Of a stretch of 52,031 nucleotides of DNA, positions 37,980 through 46,188 are shown one piece after another (the stretch's first letter is position 1; the number at the start of each line of letters is the position of its first letter). The stretch spans positions 1 to 52,031 of the forward strand of contig SVKS01000007.1 of assembly GCA_015068345.1 (NCBI GenBank). Reading direction: 5' to 3'. A program made the position numbers and the translations under genes. The notes beneath the pieces are model-generated. The model made no database searches. It was not told the origin of the DNA and saw only the letters and a list, made by a program, of their open reading frames with translations. The DNA is from Oscillospiraceae bacterium. Lineage in GTDB: Bacteria; Bacillota; Clostridia; Oscillospirales; QAMX01.

Positions 37980-39560
37980 ATGATTACCTGGAAAAATCTG
38001 GATACCCTGGAATCCTATAAGGCTCTGTGTGCCACCGAGAAGATCAACCTGGTTGAGGCCATGTCGGGCGAAGCCGGTGCCGAGCGTGTCAAGACCTACA
38101 CTGTCCCCATGGGCGCAGGCATGGACTTCAACTTTGCTTCCCGTCCGGTTGATGATAAGATTCTTTCTGTTCTGGCTGATTTTGCCAAAGAACAGCAGCT
38201 TCCCGAAAAGTTTGCCGCCCTCTACAACGGTGAAATCATCAACACCGGTGAAAAACGTCGTGTTCTCCATCATATGTGCCGTGGCCAACTGGGCGATGCC
38301 GTTGTTGCCGATGGCGTGGACAAGCGTGAATTCTACCTGGGCGAACAGGCCCGCATTGCCGAATTCGTAAATAAGGTTCACAATGGCGAGATCACAAACG
38401 CCAAGGGTGAAAAATTCACCACCGTTTGCCAGATCGGCATCGGCGGTTCCGACCTGGGTCCCCGGGCCATCTACCTTGCCCTGGAAAACTGGGCCAAGGT
38501 GAATAATACCCTGAAGATGAAGGCCGCCTTCATCTCCAACGTGGACCCGGACGATGCTGCCGGCGTTCTGTCCACTCTGGATCTTTCCCGTTCTATCTTT
38601 GTTTTGGTTTCCAAGTCGGGTACCACCCTGGAAACCCTCACCAACGAATCCTTCGTGAAGGATGCCCTGGCCAAGGCCGGCCTGGATGCCTCCCGCCACA
38701 TGGTGGCTGTCACCAGCGAAACCTCCCCCCTGGCCAAATCCTCTGATTACCTGGCCGCCTTCTTCATGGATGACTACATCGGCGGTCGTTTCTCCTCCTC
38801 CTCCGGTGTTGGCGGTTGTGTCCTGTCCCTGGCCTTCGGTCCCGAAGTCTTTGCCGATTTCCTGAAGGGCGCTGCCGAGGCTGACGAAATTGCCAAGTCC
38901 GCCGACCTTCTCCAGAACCCCGCCATGCTGGACGCCCTCATCGGCGTTTACGAACGCAACGTACTGGGTTACCCCACCACCGCTGTTCTGCCCTACTCCC
39001 AGGCTCTGAGCCGCTTCCCGGCCCACCTGCAGCAGCTTGATATGGAATCCAACGGTAAGTCGGTGAACCGTTTCGGTGAACCGGTGAACTACGTCACCGG
39101 CCCCGTGATCTTCGGTGAACCCGGCACCAACGGTCAGCACTCCTTCTACCAGCTCCTGCACCAGGGTACCGATATCATCCCCCTGCAGTTCGTTGGCTTC
39201 CGCAAGAGCCAGATGGACACCGACATCGTTATCCAGGACAGCACCAGCCAGCAAAAACTCGCCGCCAACGTGGCCGCCCAGATCGTGGCTTTCGCCTGCG
39301 GCAAGCAGGATGACAACCTGAACAAGAACTTCAAGGGTGGTCGTCCTTCCTCCATCATCATCGGCGAAAAGCTGACCCCCGCCGCCGTGGGCGCTCTGCT
39401 TGCTCACTTTGAAAACAAGGTCATGTTCCAGGGCTTCTCTTGGAACGTCAACTCCTTCGACCAGGAAGGCGTTCAGCTCGGCAAAGTCCTTGCCAAGAAG
39501 GTTCTGGCTCACGAAACCGACGGCGCCCTCAAGGTTTATAGCGACCTCCTGGGCATCTGA
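37980..39560 (+). CDS. pgi: Glucose-6-phosphate isomerase
   Basis: A 526-residue phosphoglucose isomerase linking glucose 6-phosphate and fructose 6-phosphate. The two SIS folds show as GIGGSDLGPRAIYLALE near residue 150 and VLVSKSGTTLETLTNESFVK near residue 205. The catalytic glutamate lies in the QLDMESNGKSVNRFGEPV region near residue 350, the histidine in GEPGTNGQHSFYQLLHQG near residue 378, and the lysine near the end in SWNVNSFDQEGVQLGKVLAKK. The ATG at 37980 has TTAGGAGGAA before it. It has its own promoter, separate from the other glycolytic genes at 10-14 kb. Confidence 0.95.
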   Translation: MITWKNLDTLESYKALCATEKINLVEAMSGEAGAERVKTYTVPMGAGMDFNFASRPVDDKILSVLADFAKEQQLPEKFAALYNGEIINTGEKRRVLHHMCRGQLGDAVVADGVDKREFYLGEQARIAEFVNKVHNGEITNAKGEKFTTVCQIGIGGSDLGPRAIYLALENWAKVNNTLKMKAAFISNVDPDDAAGVLSTLDLSRSIFVLVSKSGTTLETLTNESFVKDALAKAGLDASRHMVAVTSETSPLAKSSDYLAAFFMDDYIGGRFSSSSGVGGCVLSLAFGPEVFADFLKGAAEADEIAKSADLLQNPAMLDALIGVYERNVLGYPTTAVLPYSQALSRFPAHLQQLDMESNGKSVNRFGEPVNYVTGPVIFGEPGTNGQHSFYQLLHQGTDIIPLQFVGFRKSQMDTDIVIQDSTSQQKLAANVAAQIVAFACGKQDDNLNKNFKGGRPSSIIIGEKLTPAAVGALLAHFENKVMFQGFSWNVNSFDQEGVQLGKVLAKKVLAHETDGALKVYSDLLGI

Positions 39561-39581
39561 TTTTCTCGATTTCAACCATAT

Positions 39582-39614
39582 CCCCCATTCGTGTACCACG
39601 GATGGGGGGTTTTT
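39582..39614 (+). terminator. pgi terminator
   Basis: CCCCCATTCGTG pairs with CACGGATGGGGG around TAC, followed by TTTTTC. Confidence 0.85.
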
Positions 39615-39615
39615 C

Positions 39616-39644
39616 TTGCTCCTCCGGACGTGCTGTGCTATAAT
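39616..39644 (+). promoter_or_regulatory. Promoter of the sialidase-fold gene
   Basis: TTGCTC (39616-39621), 17 bases, TATAAT (39639-39644). Confidence 0.7.
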
Positions 39645-39679
39645 GTAACTACCATTCATCACCGAAAGGAAGCATCACC

Positions 39680-41002
39680 ATGAAAATCACCCTGGGCCCC
39701 GCGCAGGTCGTTGCCATTGGGCCGAGATATGAAGATTCCTATTGGGGACAGTTCCAGTTCCCCAAATTGCACGCCGGTAAGGGCGGCAAGGTTCTCCTTT
39801 GCTTTCACAACGGGGACGACGTTTGGGAGGAGCTGGGCACCGCCGACCTATGGTTTCAAACCGAGAACCAGGGCGAAAGCTGGGAGGCCCTTACTCACGC
39901 CAGCCAGATCGTGCGGGGTGTTCTGCTTCCCAGCGGTGACCGGCTGGTACCCGCCGCCCGTCCTGCAAAAGCGCTGGACATGGCCAAGATAAAGGCCCCC
40001 ATGCGTGTTGCCACCCAAACCATTCCCAGTGATGATATTTGGGCGTCCTCCACCGACACCAACCTGCTGCCTCAACCAAGGGGTGCCTATTGGGACGTAT
40101 TCGGACAAAAGCATCACGTTTACCATATCGCCGATCTTCCGGAAGGGTTGTTTGAGCGGTTGAATCAATGGCCCATGCTCCGCACCAAGGCCGGAGAAAC
40201 CGAAGCCAAACCGGAATGGGCCACTCTTCACGGCTGGGATACCATGGGGCTCCATGTTTCCTTCTCCCAGGATAGGAAAAAGGGAATTCCCCTGATGCCT
40301 CAATGCCTGGGCAATCTGAAAATGGGCCCCGACGGAAAGCTATGGACTGCTGTCTACTGGAACGGACTGCATCCCAGCGGAGCATTTACTCCCTTTACCC
40401 ATGTTTTCGTGTTGTATTCGGAGGATGAGGGCCGCAACTGGTATTTGCAGGGCAGTGTGCCCTACACCCCAGACCCGGAGGAATACGAAAACGCCTATAC
40501 CTGTTGCGGCTATGCCGAACCCGATTTTGTCTTTGCCCCCGATGGGTCCATGGTGATGCTGCTTCGCACCACCGACGTTTTCAAGGGGGATAAGGAATGG
40601 GCCCCCAGCTACATCACCCGCTCCACCGATATGGGCAAAACCTGGTCCAAACCCACCCGCTACGACAATATCGGCGTCCTTCCCGGCATGTGCCGCCTGG
40701 GAGACGCCATATTGGCCATTTACGGACGCCCCGGCATCTACGTCCGGGCTACCAAAGACCCCGCAGGGCTCCAATGGGAGGCCCCGGTGGAGGTCATGAC
40801 CCCGAATGACCGCAGTACAGAGATGAATGAGCCCCCCACCCGGCCCAATTTTCACCAATGGGTGGGTTCCTGCTGTAACTGCACCATTCTGCCTCTGGAC
40901 GAGCACCGGGCTATGATCGCCTACTCCGACTTCTATCACTCCTGCGAAGACGGTGTGCGCCGCAAATCCATCAAAACCCGCATCGTCACCCTGGAACATT
41001 AA
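39680..41002 (+). CDS. Sialidase-fold (BNR repeat) protein
   Basis: A 440-residue six-bladed beta-propeller-type protein. Asp-box repeats SxDxGxxW occur as SEDEGRNW near residue 250 and STDMGKTW near residue 315, with a weaker TENQGESW near residue 62. Unlike secreted sialidases it has no signal peptide, so it should work in the cytoplasm on imported glycan pieces. The arginine triad cannot be placed with confidence, so true sialidase activity is open; it may be another hydrolase or lyase of this fold. GAAAGGAAG lies before the ATG. Confidence 0.82.
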   Translation: MKITLGPAQVVAIGPRYEDSYWGQFQFPKLHAGKGGKVLLCFHNGDDVWEELGTADLWFQTENQGESWEALTHASQIVRGVLLPSGDRLVPAARPAKALDMAKIKAPMRVATQTIPSDDIWASSTDTNLLPQPRGAYWDVFGQKHHVYHIADLPEGLFERLNQWPMLRTKAGETEAKPEWATLHGWDTMGLHVSFSQDRKKGIPLMPQCLGNLKMGPDGKLWTAVYWNGLHPSGAFTPFTHVFVLYSEDEGRNWYLQGSVPYTPDPEEYENAYTCCGYAEPDFVFAPDGSMVMLLRTTDVFKGDKEWAPSYITRSTDMGKTWSKPTRYDNIGVLPGMCRLGDAILAIYGRPGIYVRATKDPAGLQWEAPVEVMTPNDRSTEMNEPPTRPNFHQWVGSCCNCTILPLDEHRAMIAYSDFYHSCEDGVRRKSIKTRIVTLEH

Positions 41003-41014
41003 GCATAGCAAAGC

Positions 41015-41042
41015 AAAAAAGCCGCCCGCAGGCGGCTTTTTT
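41015..41042. terminator. Shared terminator
   Basis: AAAAAAGCCGCC pairs with GGCGGCTTTTTT around CGCA. It serves the sialidase-fold gene and the convergent membrane protein gene. Confidence 0.9.
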
Positions 41043-41045
41043 CTG

Positions 41046-41390
41046 TTAGATCAGGAAAGCGTTAGCAATACCAAGCACCAGACCGGCGGCAGCCAGGATG
41101 CAGGCCACCAGGAACTTCTTTTCGTCCCCCTTGGCGAGGATTGCCAGGACGCCGCCTCCAACGCTCAGCAGGGTAAAGAGGATACCGGCGGCGAACTGCC
41201 CTCCAAAGTCAAAGGTCAGAAAGCTTGGCAGATAACTCACTGCAAGCCCCAGGGATACCAGTACCGAAAGGGCCAGAGAAATCTTTTGCACCAGAGGGTT
41301 CTTGACCACAAACATCACTACCACCGAAAGGAGCGAGAAGGCGGCCACCGCCAGGAATACGATTACCAGGAGATCCAGAAAGTTTAACAT
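41046..41390 (-). CDS. Small integral membrane protein
   Basis: A 114-residue protein with about four membrane segments (residues 5-28, 36-55, 64-84, 90-112) and short loops; the loop near residue 87 is charged (KGDEKK). No family recognised. GAGGAAA precedes the ATG. Its upstream region carries four phased CTTCAGAAA boxes in place of a -35 box, which suggests tight control. Confidence 0.75.
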   Translation of the reverse strand: MLNFLDLLVIVFLAVAAFSLLSVVVMFVVKNPLVQKISLALSVLVSLGLAVSYLPSFLTFDFGGQFAAGILFTLLSVGGGVLAILAKGDEKKFLVACILAAAGLVLGIANAFLI

Positions 41391-41439
41391 TGTTGTTTCC
41401 TCACATTCATTTTGTTTTTGTTGGGTCTTTGCTTTTGTG

Positions 41440-41520
41440 AGTATATATTACCATTTCTTTCTGAAGAATTATCCCAGCTTTTTCTGAAGATTTCTGAAGT
41501 TTTTACGGAAACCTTCTGAA
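41440..41520 (-). promoter_or_regulatory. Phased CTTCAGAAA boxes upstream of the membrane protein gene
   Basis: On the minus strand the -10 box TATACT (41440-41445) has no good -35 box. CTTCAGAAA (TTTCTGAAG on the plus strand) begins at 41458, 41481 and 41491, and a shorter TTCTGAA lies at 41514. The steps of 23, 10 and 23 bases keep the boxes on one face of the helix, as in sites for cooperative activators. Confidence 0.45.
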
Positions 41521-41580
41521 ATCTCGATCATACGATTTCTCCCCTCGCTTTTCCCCGGGTATGTTTTCGGGCTCAAAAAC

Positions 41581-41606
41581 ACAGGGAGCCGAAATCGGCT
41601 CCCTGT
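41581..41606. terminator. Strong hairpin with T tract on the minus strand
   Basis: ACAGGGAGCCGA pairs perfectly with TCGGCTCCCTGT around AA. On the minus strand GTTTTTG follows, so it would terminate minus-strand transcription arriving from the region 41607-41994, where no intact gene exists. Confidence 0.7.
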
Positions 41607-41994
41607 TCTCCTTATTGTTTGCCGTTCCATTGCCCACAGCGCAATCGGCTCGTAAATCACTTTTTATCTTCTGTTACCTTCCATATAATCTGCACTCAAT
41701 GCGTCGAAGGTTACAGGAACTTAGCTCTCGACCCCATATAGTGGCAGGGGGATTACAGCGTTCCCACCAAAGTATCTTTACAGTACACATTCACAGACGA
41801 CACACCGTCTACGGTGATATGTACATTTTACGGTATTGCATTTCCGGATCGATCGGAACATGGAATCTTTACGCTCAAGCCACAGTAGAAACTACAGCAC
41901 GCTCCCACAGAGTGTTGATCACCTGCGAAGCTATAGCGAATACCGCAGTATGGCGTGTGGTTTTATTTAGCTTGCCTTTATGCCTCTCAAATGC
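41607..41994 (-). pseudogene. Possible decayed gene
   Basis: Almost 400 bases hold no intact gene. On the minus strand one frame reads sensibly (for example ITVDGVSSVNVYCKDTLVGTL) but is broken by TAA codons that could each come from CAA, and readable pieces shift into a second frame (VPVTFDALSADYMEGNRR). The block ends at a minus-strand terminator, as a gene would. I cannot name the ancestor. Confidence 0.25.
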
Positions 41995-42000
41995 TATACT
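41972..42000 (+). promoter_or_regulatory. Promoter of the GH35-like gene
   Basis: TTGCCT (41972-41977), 17 bases, TATACT (41995-42000). Confidence 0.7.
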
Positions 42001-42041
42001 AAGGATAAAGAATTCGGATCATACAAGAGGAGATACCAAAA

Positions 42042-43643
42042 ATGAAAAATACCGTATTTTACGTTGACGGCAAACCCTTCTTCACCACCGGGTTGCAGGC
42101 CCACAACTCTTCAGGGTATTCGCTTGCCGAACTGGAGCCGGTTTGGAGAGCCTGTGAGTTGATGGAGGTCAACACCGCTGCCATTGCCATAGCCTGGGAG
42201 CGTTTTGAAGCCAAAGAGGGCGAATTCGACACCCAGCTTGTGAAAGATATTATCCGTAAAGCCCGGAAAAAGGGGCTTAAACTTGTGCTCCTGTGGTTTG
42301 GGGCCTGGAAAAACGGCCACATGAAATACAGCCCCGAATGGGTCAAAACCAATCACAAACGCTTCTGGCGTGTCCGCACCCATGACGGCTATGAAATTGC
42401 GAATCTTTCGTCCTTTTGTGAAGAAACCTGGAAAGCCGATTGCCGTGCCTTCTGCAAGCTGATCGAAACCATCCGGGAAGAGGACGAGGGGAAAAAGACC
42501 GTCCTTGCGGTACAGATTCAAAATGAACTGGGCATCGTTGGCAGAGCCGTCCGTGACTTTGGTGACGTCGCTCAGGCTGCTTACGAAGCGGAGGTTCCCC
42601 AGGAAGTGATCGATGCTCTCAAGAAGGGTGACGAGCGGGAACAAGCAGTAAAAGACTGGAAGGAATGCGGTGCCGCCGAAAGCGGCAACTGGTGGACCCT
42701 GTTTGGTCGCCGGGGCGATGAGCTTTTGCAAGCCTACAGCATGGCATGCTACGTGGACAAAATGGCCATCGCGGGCAAAGCCATCTACGACCTGCCCATG
42801 TACACAAACGTATGGCTGGAGGGCGGCTTCGAGATTCCGGGAACCGATTACCCATCGGGGGAAGCGGTTATGAAAAACCTTGCCTTCTGGCGTTGGTTTG
42901 CACCCCATCTGGATATGATTAGCCCGGACGTCTACGTCTCACAGCCGTCCCAGTTCCAACACGTGTGCCACACCTATAACCGGGAAGACAACCCCCTCTA
43001 CATTCCGGAGACAGGGGCTTCCGCGGCCCATGCCATGGGGATCTACCGTGCCATTGCAGAAGACGGTTTGACCGGGGTTCACGTTTTCGGTGCCGAGAGC
43101 TTGCTTGATGAAAACGGAAATCTGAAGGATTCGGCTCGTCCAATGCACGAAAACTTCCAGTGCCTGAAGGCGATTGCTCCGCTTCTGAATCAGTATCGGG
43201 GTACCGGGAAGATCCACGCAATCATTCAGGAAGAATTTGCCGGGGATACAACGCTCCATGTAGATGGCTGGCAGCTACGTGCCGTATTTGGGGACTACCC
43301 CCGGGGCGGGGACTATCGTCATGCTGTAAAGCAGGAAGCTTACACCAAACGAGGCCGGGGTCTTGTGATCCATACCGATAAGAACGAATTCTTCGTCTGC
43401 GGATCGGCATTTACCCTGCAGTTCCGAACCAATCCGTCCTTGACCACATACAAGGTTCCCCAACAGGATTATCAATTTGAACATGCCCTGGACTATGTCC
43501 GTGTGGAAGAAGGCCACTTTGATGCAGATGGCAACTGGATCGTTGACCGCATTCGTAATGGTGACCAGACCGACTTCGCAATTTTCGTGTACCCGGATCA
43601 CGGCGCGGTTCGCGTTGTGCTGGAAGATATGCTGGAGGAATGA
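42042..43643 (+). CDS. GH35-like beta-galactosidase (DUF5597 type)
   Basis: A 533-residue TIM-barrel glycosidase of clan GH-A. The acid/base glutamate is Glu162 in VLAVQIQNELG and the likely nucleophile Glu323 in LYIPETGA. MEVNTAAIAIAWERFEAKEGEFD near residue 41 and LVLLWFGAWKNG near residue 80 are typical of GH35/GH42 enzymes. A beta-sandwich domain makes up the last 150 residues. No signal peptide: an intracellular enzyme for imported galactosides or related sugars, the exact substrate unknown. AGAGGAG lies before the ATG. The next gene starts at its stop. Confidence 0.87.
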   Translation: MKNTVFYVDGKPFFTTGLQAHNSSGYSLAELEPVWRACELMEVNTAAIAIAWERFEAKEGEFDTQLVKDIIRKARKKGLKLVLLWFGAWKNGHMKYSPEWVKTNHKRFWRVRTHDGYEIANLSSFCEETWKADCRAFCKLIETIREEDEGKKTVLAVQIQNELGIVGRAVRDFGDVAQAAYEAEVPQEVIDALKKGDEREQAVKDWKECGAAESGNWWTLFGRRGDELLQAYSMACYVDKMAIAGKAIYDLPMYTNVWLEGGFEIPGTDYPSGEAVMKNLAFWRWFAPHLDMISPDVYVSQPSQFQHVCHTYNREDNPLYIPETGASAAHAMGIYRAIAEDGLTGVHVFGAESLLDENGNLKDSARPMHENFQCLKAIAPLLNQYRGTGKIHAIIQEEFAGDTTLHVDGWQLRAVFGDYPRGGDYRHAVKQEAYTKRGRGLVIHTDKNEFFVCGSAFTLQFRTNPSLTTYKVPQQDYQFEHALDYVRVEEGHFDADGNWIVDRIRNGDQTDFAIFVYPDHGAVRVVLEDMLEE

Positions 43644-43645
43644 TA

Positions 43646-43996
43646 ATGGAATTTGTCTGCTATTCGAAATGTACCACCTGCCAAAAGGCCAAAAAATGGC
43701 TCGATGAAAAGGGGATCGAGTACCGTCTTCGTGATATCAAGTTGCAAAACCCTACCCGTGAGGAGCTCGCCGCATGGCACAAAAAGAGCGGATTTGAGCT
43801 GCGGAAGTTTTTCAACACCAACGGGTTACTTTACAAATCGCTCGAGTTGAAAACCAAGCTTCCGACCATGACCGAGGAGGAAATGCTCGATTTGCTCGCC
43901 ACCGACGGCATGCTCGTCAAGCGTCCGATCCTGGTCAGCGAAGATCTTGTCCTTGTCGGCTTCAAGGAAACCGAGTGGCTATCGAAGGTGAAATAA
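43646..43996 (+). CDS. ArsC/Spx-family protein
   Basis: A 116-residue thioredoxin-fold protein of the ArsC/YffB/Spx group. Cys9 and Cys12 form CTTC near the N-terminus, KKWLDEKGIEYRLRDI follows, and LLATDGMLVKRPILVSEDLVLVGFKE near residue 85 holds the conserved arginine-proline pair. Such proteins are thiol reductases or, as Spx, redox-sensing RNA polymerase partners; the sequence does not decide. The second ATG (43646) is chosen because GGAGGA lies six bases before it. It shares a transcript with the GH35-like gene. Confidence 0.85.
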   Translation: MEFVCYSKCTTCQKAKKWLDEKGIEYRLRDIKLQNPTREELAAWHKKSGFELRKFFNTNGLLYKSLELKTKLPTMTEEEMLDLLATDGMLVKRPILVSEDLVLVGFKETEWLSKVK

Positions 43997-44323
43997 TACC
44001 TCTTACCTTCCAGAAAAAAACACCTATTTTGTATCAGAGGCAAAGGGTTCTGTGAGCTCTTTACAGCCGCCACAAATTTAGGTGCCCAAAATCAATCCTA
44101 ACATTAGTATAAACAACAAATAACCGGCCGACTCAGATGAGTTGGCCGGTGTATTCTATAGGAGAAACGCAAGAAGGACACCCCTGCAACCCCACTACCT
44201 TCCGGGATGAATCCCGCGATATGACCGCAATAATCGAAGAGGTAAGACTTTGGACACTACAAATTAGTAGTCAAATACGGGTCAAAAGAGATCCGCAAGG
44301 CAAATAAGTTCCCGAAACAAAAG
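43997..44323. other. Intergenic region without a gene
   Basis: About 330 bases with no convincing gene. ACCGGCCGACTC (44127 on) pairs with a matching GAGTTGGCCGGT as a hairpin; T-rich bases follow it only on the minus strand. CACCTA near 44030 and TAGGTG near 44080 form a loose inverted repeat. CGGGAT/ATCCCG make a short hairpin near 44200. No known element is recognised. Confidence 0.5.
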
Positions 44324-44358
44324 AAAAGCCTTGAAAACACACGGTTTTCAAGGCTTTT

Positions 44359-44359
<1 letters not shown>
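44324..44359 (-). terminator. Terminator after tRNA-Ala (GGC)
   Basis: AAAAGCCTTGAAAAC pairs with GTTTTCAAGGCTTTT around five bases, with T tracts on both strands. Confidence 0.88.
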
Positions 44360-44434
<75 letters not shown>

Positions 44435-44447
44435 AAGCGACTTGTAT

Positions 44448-44476
44448 ATAATACCACACGTTTGGGGATTTGTCAA
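44448..44476 (-). promoter_or_regulatory. tRNA-Ala promoter, near copy of the rRNA promoter
   Basis: On the minus strand TTGACA (44471-44476), 17 bases, TATTAT (44448-44453). The flanks AAAAAAGGTG upstream and GTGTGG and ATACAAG around the -10 box match the rRNA operon promoter. Confidence 0.85.
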
Positions 44477-44514
44477 CACCTTTTTTGAAAATTTTCAAAA
44501 ATTTTTAGGAGACT

Positions 44515-45576
44515 TTAGAGACCGAGAATATCGGTGACCGCTCTGCCAATACCCTCCGCCATACGCAGGAAGCCCAGGTCATTGGGATGGCAGCCATCTA
44601 CCGTGCAGGCAAAGCGCTCGTATTCTCCAAAGAAGCTGGCGCCGTCCAGGAAATAGACCTTATCGTCCCCGGCGGCTCTGGCCTTTTCGTAGGTAGCCCG
44701 GATGATCTCCCGCCGCCGGTCGGCATTGGGGTCCAGGTCGGGATCAGGCTTGGACACAAACAGAATAGGGACCTCCGGCCGGGCTTCCCGATAGCGTTCA
44801 TACAGAGGATAGTGCACTTCCTCCAGGAATTCCGGGGTGGGGGCATTGTGGTCAAAATCACACACAAATACCGAGGGGTCATATCCGGTAAGCCAATCCA
44901 CCATGATGGGTTCTCCCTTGGCGGAGCCGGAGAAGCCCAGGTTGATGAAATCCAATCCGAATATCCGGGAAATCATGGCCTGGTAGGCGTTACCCGCACG
45001 AGATGCACATCCCCCTTGAGTAATGGAGGAGCCATAGTAAAGTACCGGCTTCACGTCCTTATAGGGGGAAGCCACCACCCAAGCATCCTTGCCTTCCTCG
45101 ATTCCGATTTCCAGGGAATCCACCGAATTATAGAGGGGGAAGTAGAGCATAATTCTATGCTTTCCCTCCTCCGGGAAGGTATGTACCCCAAGGAAGGGAG
45201 ATTCGCTGCCGGGATTCACCAGGAAATCGATGGCCCGGTACTTGCCGTCCACGATTTCCCACATATCAAACCCGCTGTGACCGATGGCAGAAAAGTTTTG
45301 AGAGGGGATGGTTTTTTCCTGGCGACTCACCCGCAGGGCCACCTTTTGAGAATCGGTTTCAAAAAGAAAGCGAATTCCGCTGGTGTGGGGGGCCAACACC
45401 TTCACACCGTCGTTGGTTTTCTCGGCAATATCCGCCGGTACGCGGTAGAAGGGTTCCCCCTTTTTCGATGCCGGGGAACCGAACATGGTACCGGGCATAT
45501 CCCATACGTCGGCAAATACCAGCCCGGCATCGGCCTCGTTCCGTCCGTTTTTATCAAAGGAAGTGATACACTGCAT
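44515..45576 (-). CDS. SGNH/GDSL-type esterase with N-terminal beta domain
   Basis: A 353-residue hydrolase. The first ~170 residues form a beta-rich domain (carbohydrate esterase 2-like layout). The SGNH domain starts at LYYGSSITQGG near residue 180, where block I has Ser in GSSIT; GFSGSAKGEP near residue 215 is block II, DFDHNAP near residue 242 block III, and DGCHPNDLG near residue 332 block V with the catalytic Asp and His. No signal peptide. It likely removes acetyl groups from imported sugars. GAGGA lies before the ATG. Confidence 0.88.
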   Translation of the reverse strand: MQCITSFDKNGRNEADAGLVFADVWDMPGTMFGSPASKKGEPFYRVPADIAEKTNDGVKVLAPHTSGIRFLFETDSQKVALRVSRQEKTIPSQNFSAIGHSGFDMWEIVDGKYRAIDFLVNPGSESPFLGVHTFPEEGKHRIMLYFPLYNSVDSLEIGIEEGKDAWVVASPYKDVKPVLYYGSSITQGGCASRAGNAYQAMISRIFGLDFINLGFSGSAKGEPIMVDWLTGYDPSVFVCDFDHNAPTPEFLEEVHYPLYERYREARPEVPILFVSKPDPDLDPNADRRREIIRATYEKARAAGDDKVYFLDGASFFGEYERFACTVDGCHPNDLGFLRMAEGIGRAVTDILGL

Positions 45577-45609
45577 GTCGTGATCCTCGCTTTCGCGTAT
45601 TCTATCCGC

Positions 45610-45638
45610 ATTGTATCACGATATAAGTCCCATTGCAA
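45610..45638 (-). promoter_or_regulatory. Promoter of the SGNH esterase gene
   Basis: On the minus strand TTGCAA (45633-45638), 17 bases, TACAAT (45610-45615). Confidence 0.7.
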
Positions 45639-45652
45639 GCCCTTTTGCAAAA

Positions 45653-45678
45653 GAAAAAGCGGCACTTTCGTACCGCTT
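45653..45678 (-). terminator. Terminator after the SASP gene
   Basis: On the minus strand AAGCGGTAC pairs with GTGCCGCTT around GAAA, followed by TTTCTTTTG. Confidence 0.8.
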
Positions 45679-45754
45679 ATTTCCTGGTATCAGCCGGAAT
45701 ATCGGTGGCAGGCTATCCGCATGCCATAATCCGGCGTAACCCTTTGCAATCAGC

Positions 45755-45931
45755 TTACTTCATGCTGTTTTCGTACTGCTCGATCATCTTCTTGACCATC
45801 TGGCCGCCGACAGAGCCGGCTTCCTTGGAGGACAGGTCACCGTTGTAACCATTCTTCAGGTTGACACCGACTTCCCGGGCTGCTTCCATCTTGAACTTTT
45901 CAAAAGCGTCCTTGGCATTGGGATTCATCAT
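45755..45931 (-). CDS. Alpha/beta-type small acid-soluble spore protein
   Basis: A 58-residue spore DNA-binding protein. It coats and protects DNA in dormant endospores and is degraded by the Gpr protease at germination. The signature is clear: FKMEAAREVGVNLKNGYNGD followed by LSSKEAGSVGGQMVKKMIEQ. AGAGGTG lies eight bases before the ATG; a second ATG follows directly. It should be made in the forespore under sigma G, but I cannot mark a convincing sigma G promoter. It shows that the organism belongs to a spore-forming lineage. Confidence 0.93.
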   Translation of the reverse strand: MMNPNAKDAFEKFKMEAAREVGVNLKNGYNGDLSSKEAGSVGGQMVKKMIEQYENSMK

Positions 45932-45991
45932 TTCGTTTCACCTCTTTTCTGTAAACCTTCCGGCCGTCAAGACCGTGGCTTACAGTCCATA

Positions 45992-46016
45992 TTATTTTCC
46001 GGACACCGGAAAATAA
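45992..46016. repeat. Perfect 25-base palindrome upstream of the SASP gene
   Basis: TTATTTTCCGG and CCGGAAAATAA are perfect 11-base arms around ACA. It lies about 60 bases before the SASP start. It may be an operator or a hairpin in the leader. Confidence 0.6.
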
Positions 46017-46038
46017 CCGAGGTAATTTTTGGTGGAGA

Positions 46039-46094
46039 GGAAACACAAAGGCATACCGAGCAGAACAGAGGTTTTATGCCTCCTCAACGTTTCC
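46039..46094. other. Nested inverted repeats, possible structured RNA
   Basis: GGAAAC (46039-46044) pairs with GTTTCC (46089-46094) and, inside it, GGCATA (46050-46055) with TATGCC (46075-46080). The two stems are separated by an internal loop. It lies between the permease terminator and the SASP palindrome. No known RNA family is recognised. Confidence 0.3.
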
Positions 46095-46135
46095 CAGAAG
46101 CACAACAGGCCGATATCACCAAGCTGTTCTCCCCC

Positions 46136-46168
46136 ATAAAAAACAGGGATTGGCACTCCAACCCCTGT
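46136..46168 (-). terminator. Terminator of the permease operon
   Basis: On the minus strand ACAGGGGTTGG pairs with CCAATCCCTGT around AGTG, followed by TTTTTT. Confidence 0.85.
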
Positions 46169-46188
46169 AAGTATTGTTATCCTTTACC

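Noticed and set aside
41561-42067. A 168-codon plus-strand open frame before the GH35-like gene
   Set aside because: It runs through a terminator and a promoter, has no ribosome site and overlaps the start of the next gene.
44028-44085. A small transposon-like element bounded by CACCTA and TAGGTG
   Set aside because: The repeats are short and imperfect, with no target duplication or second copy in the window.
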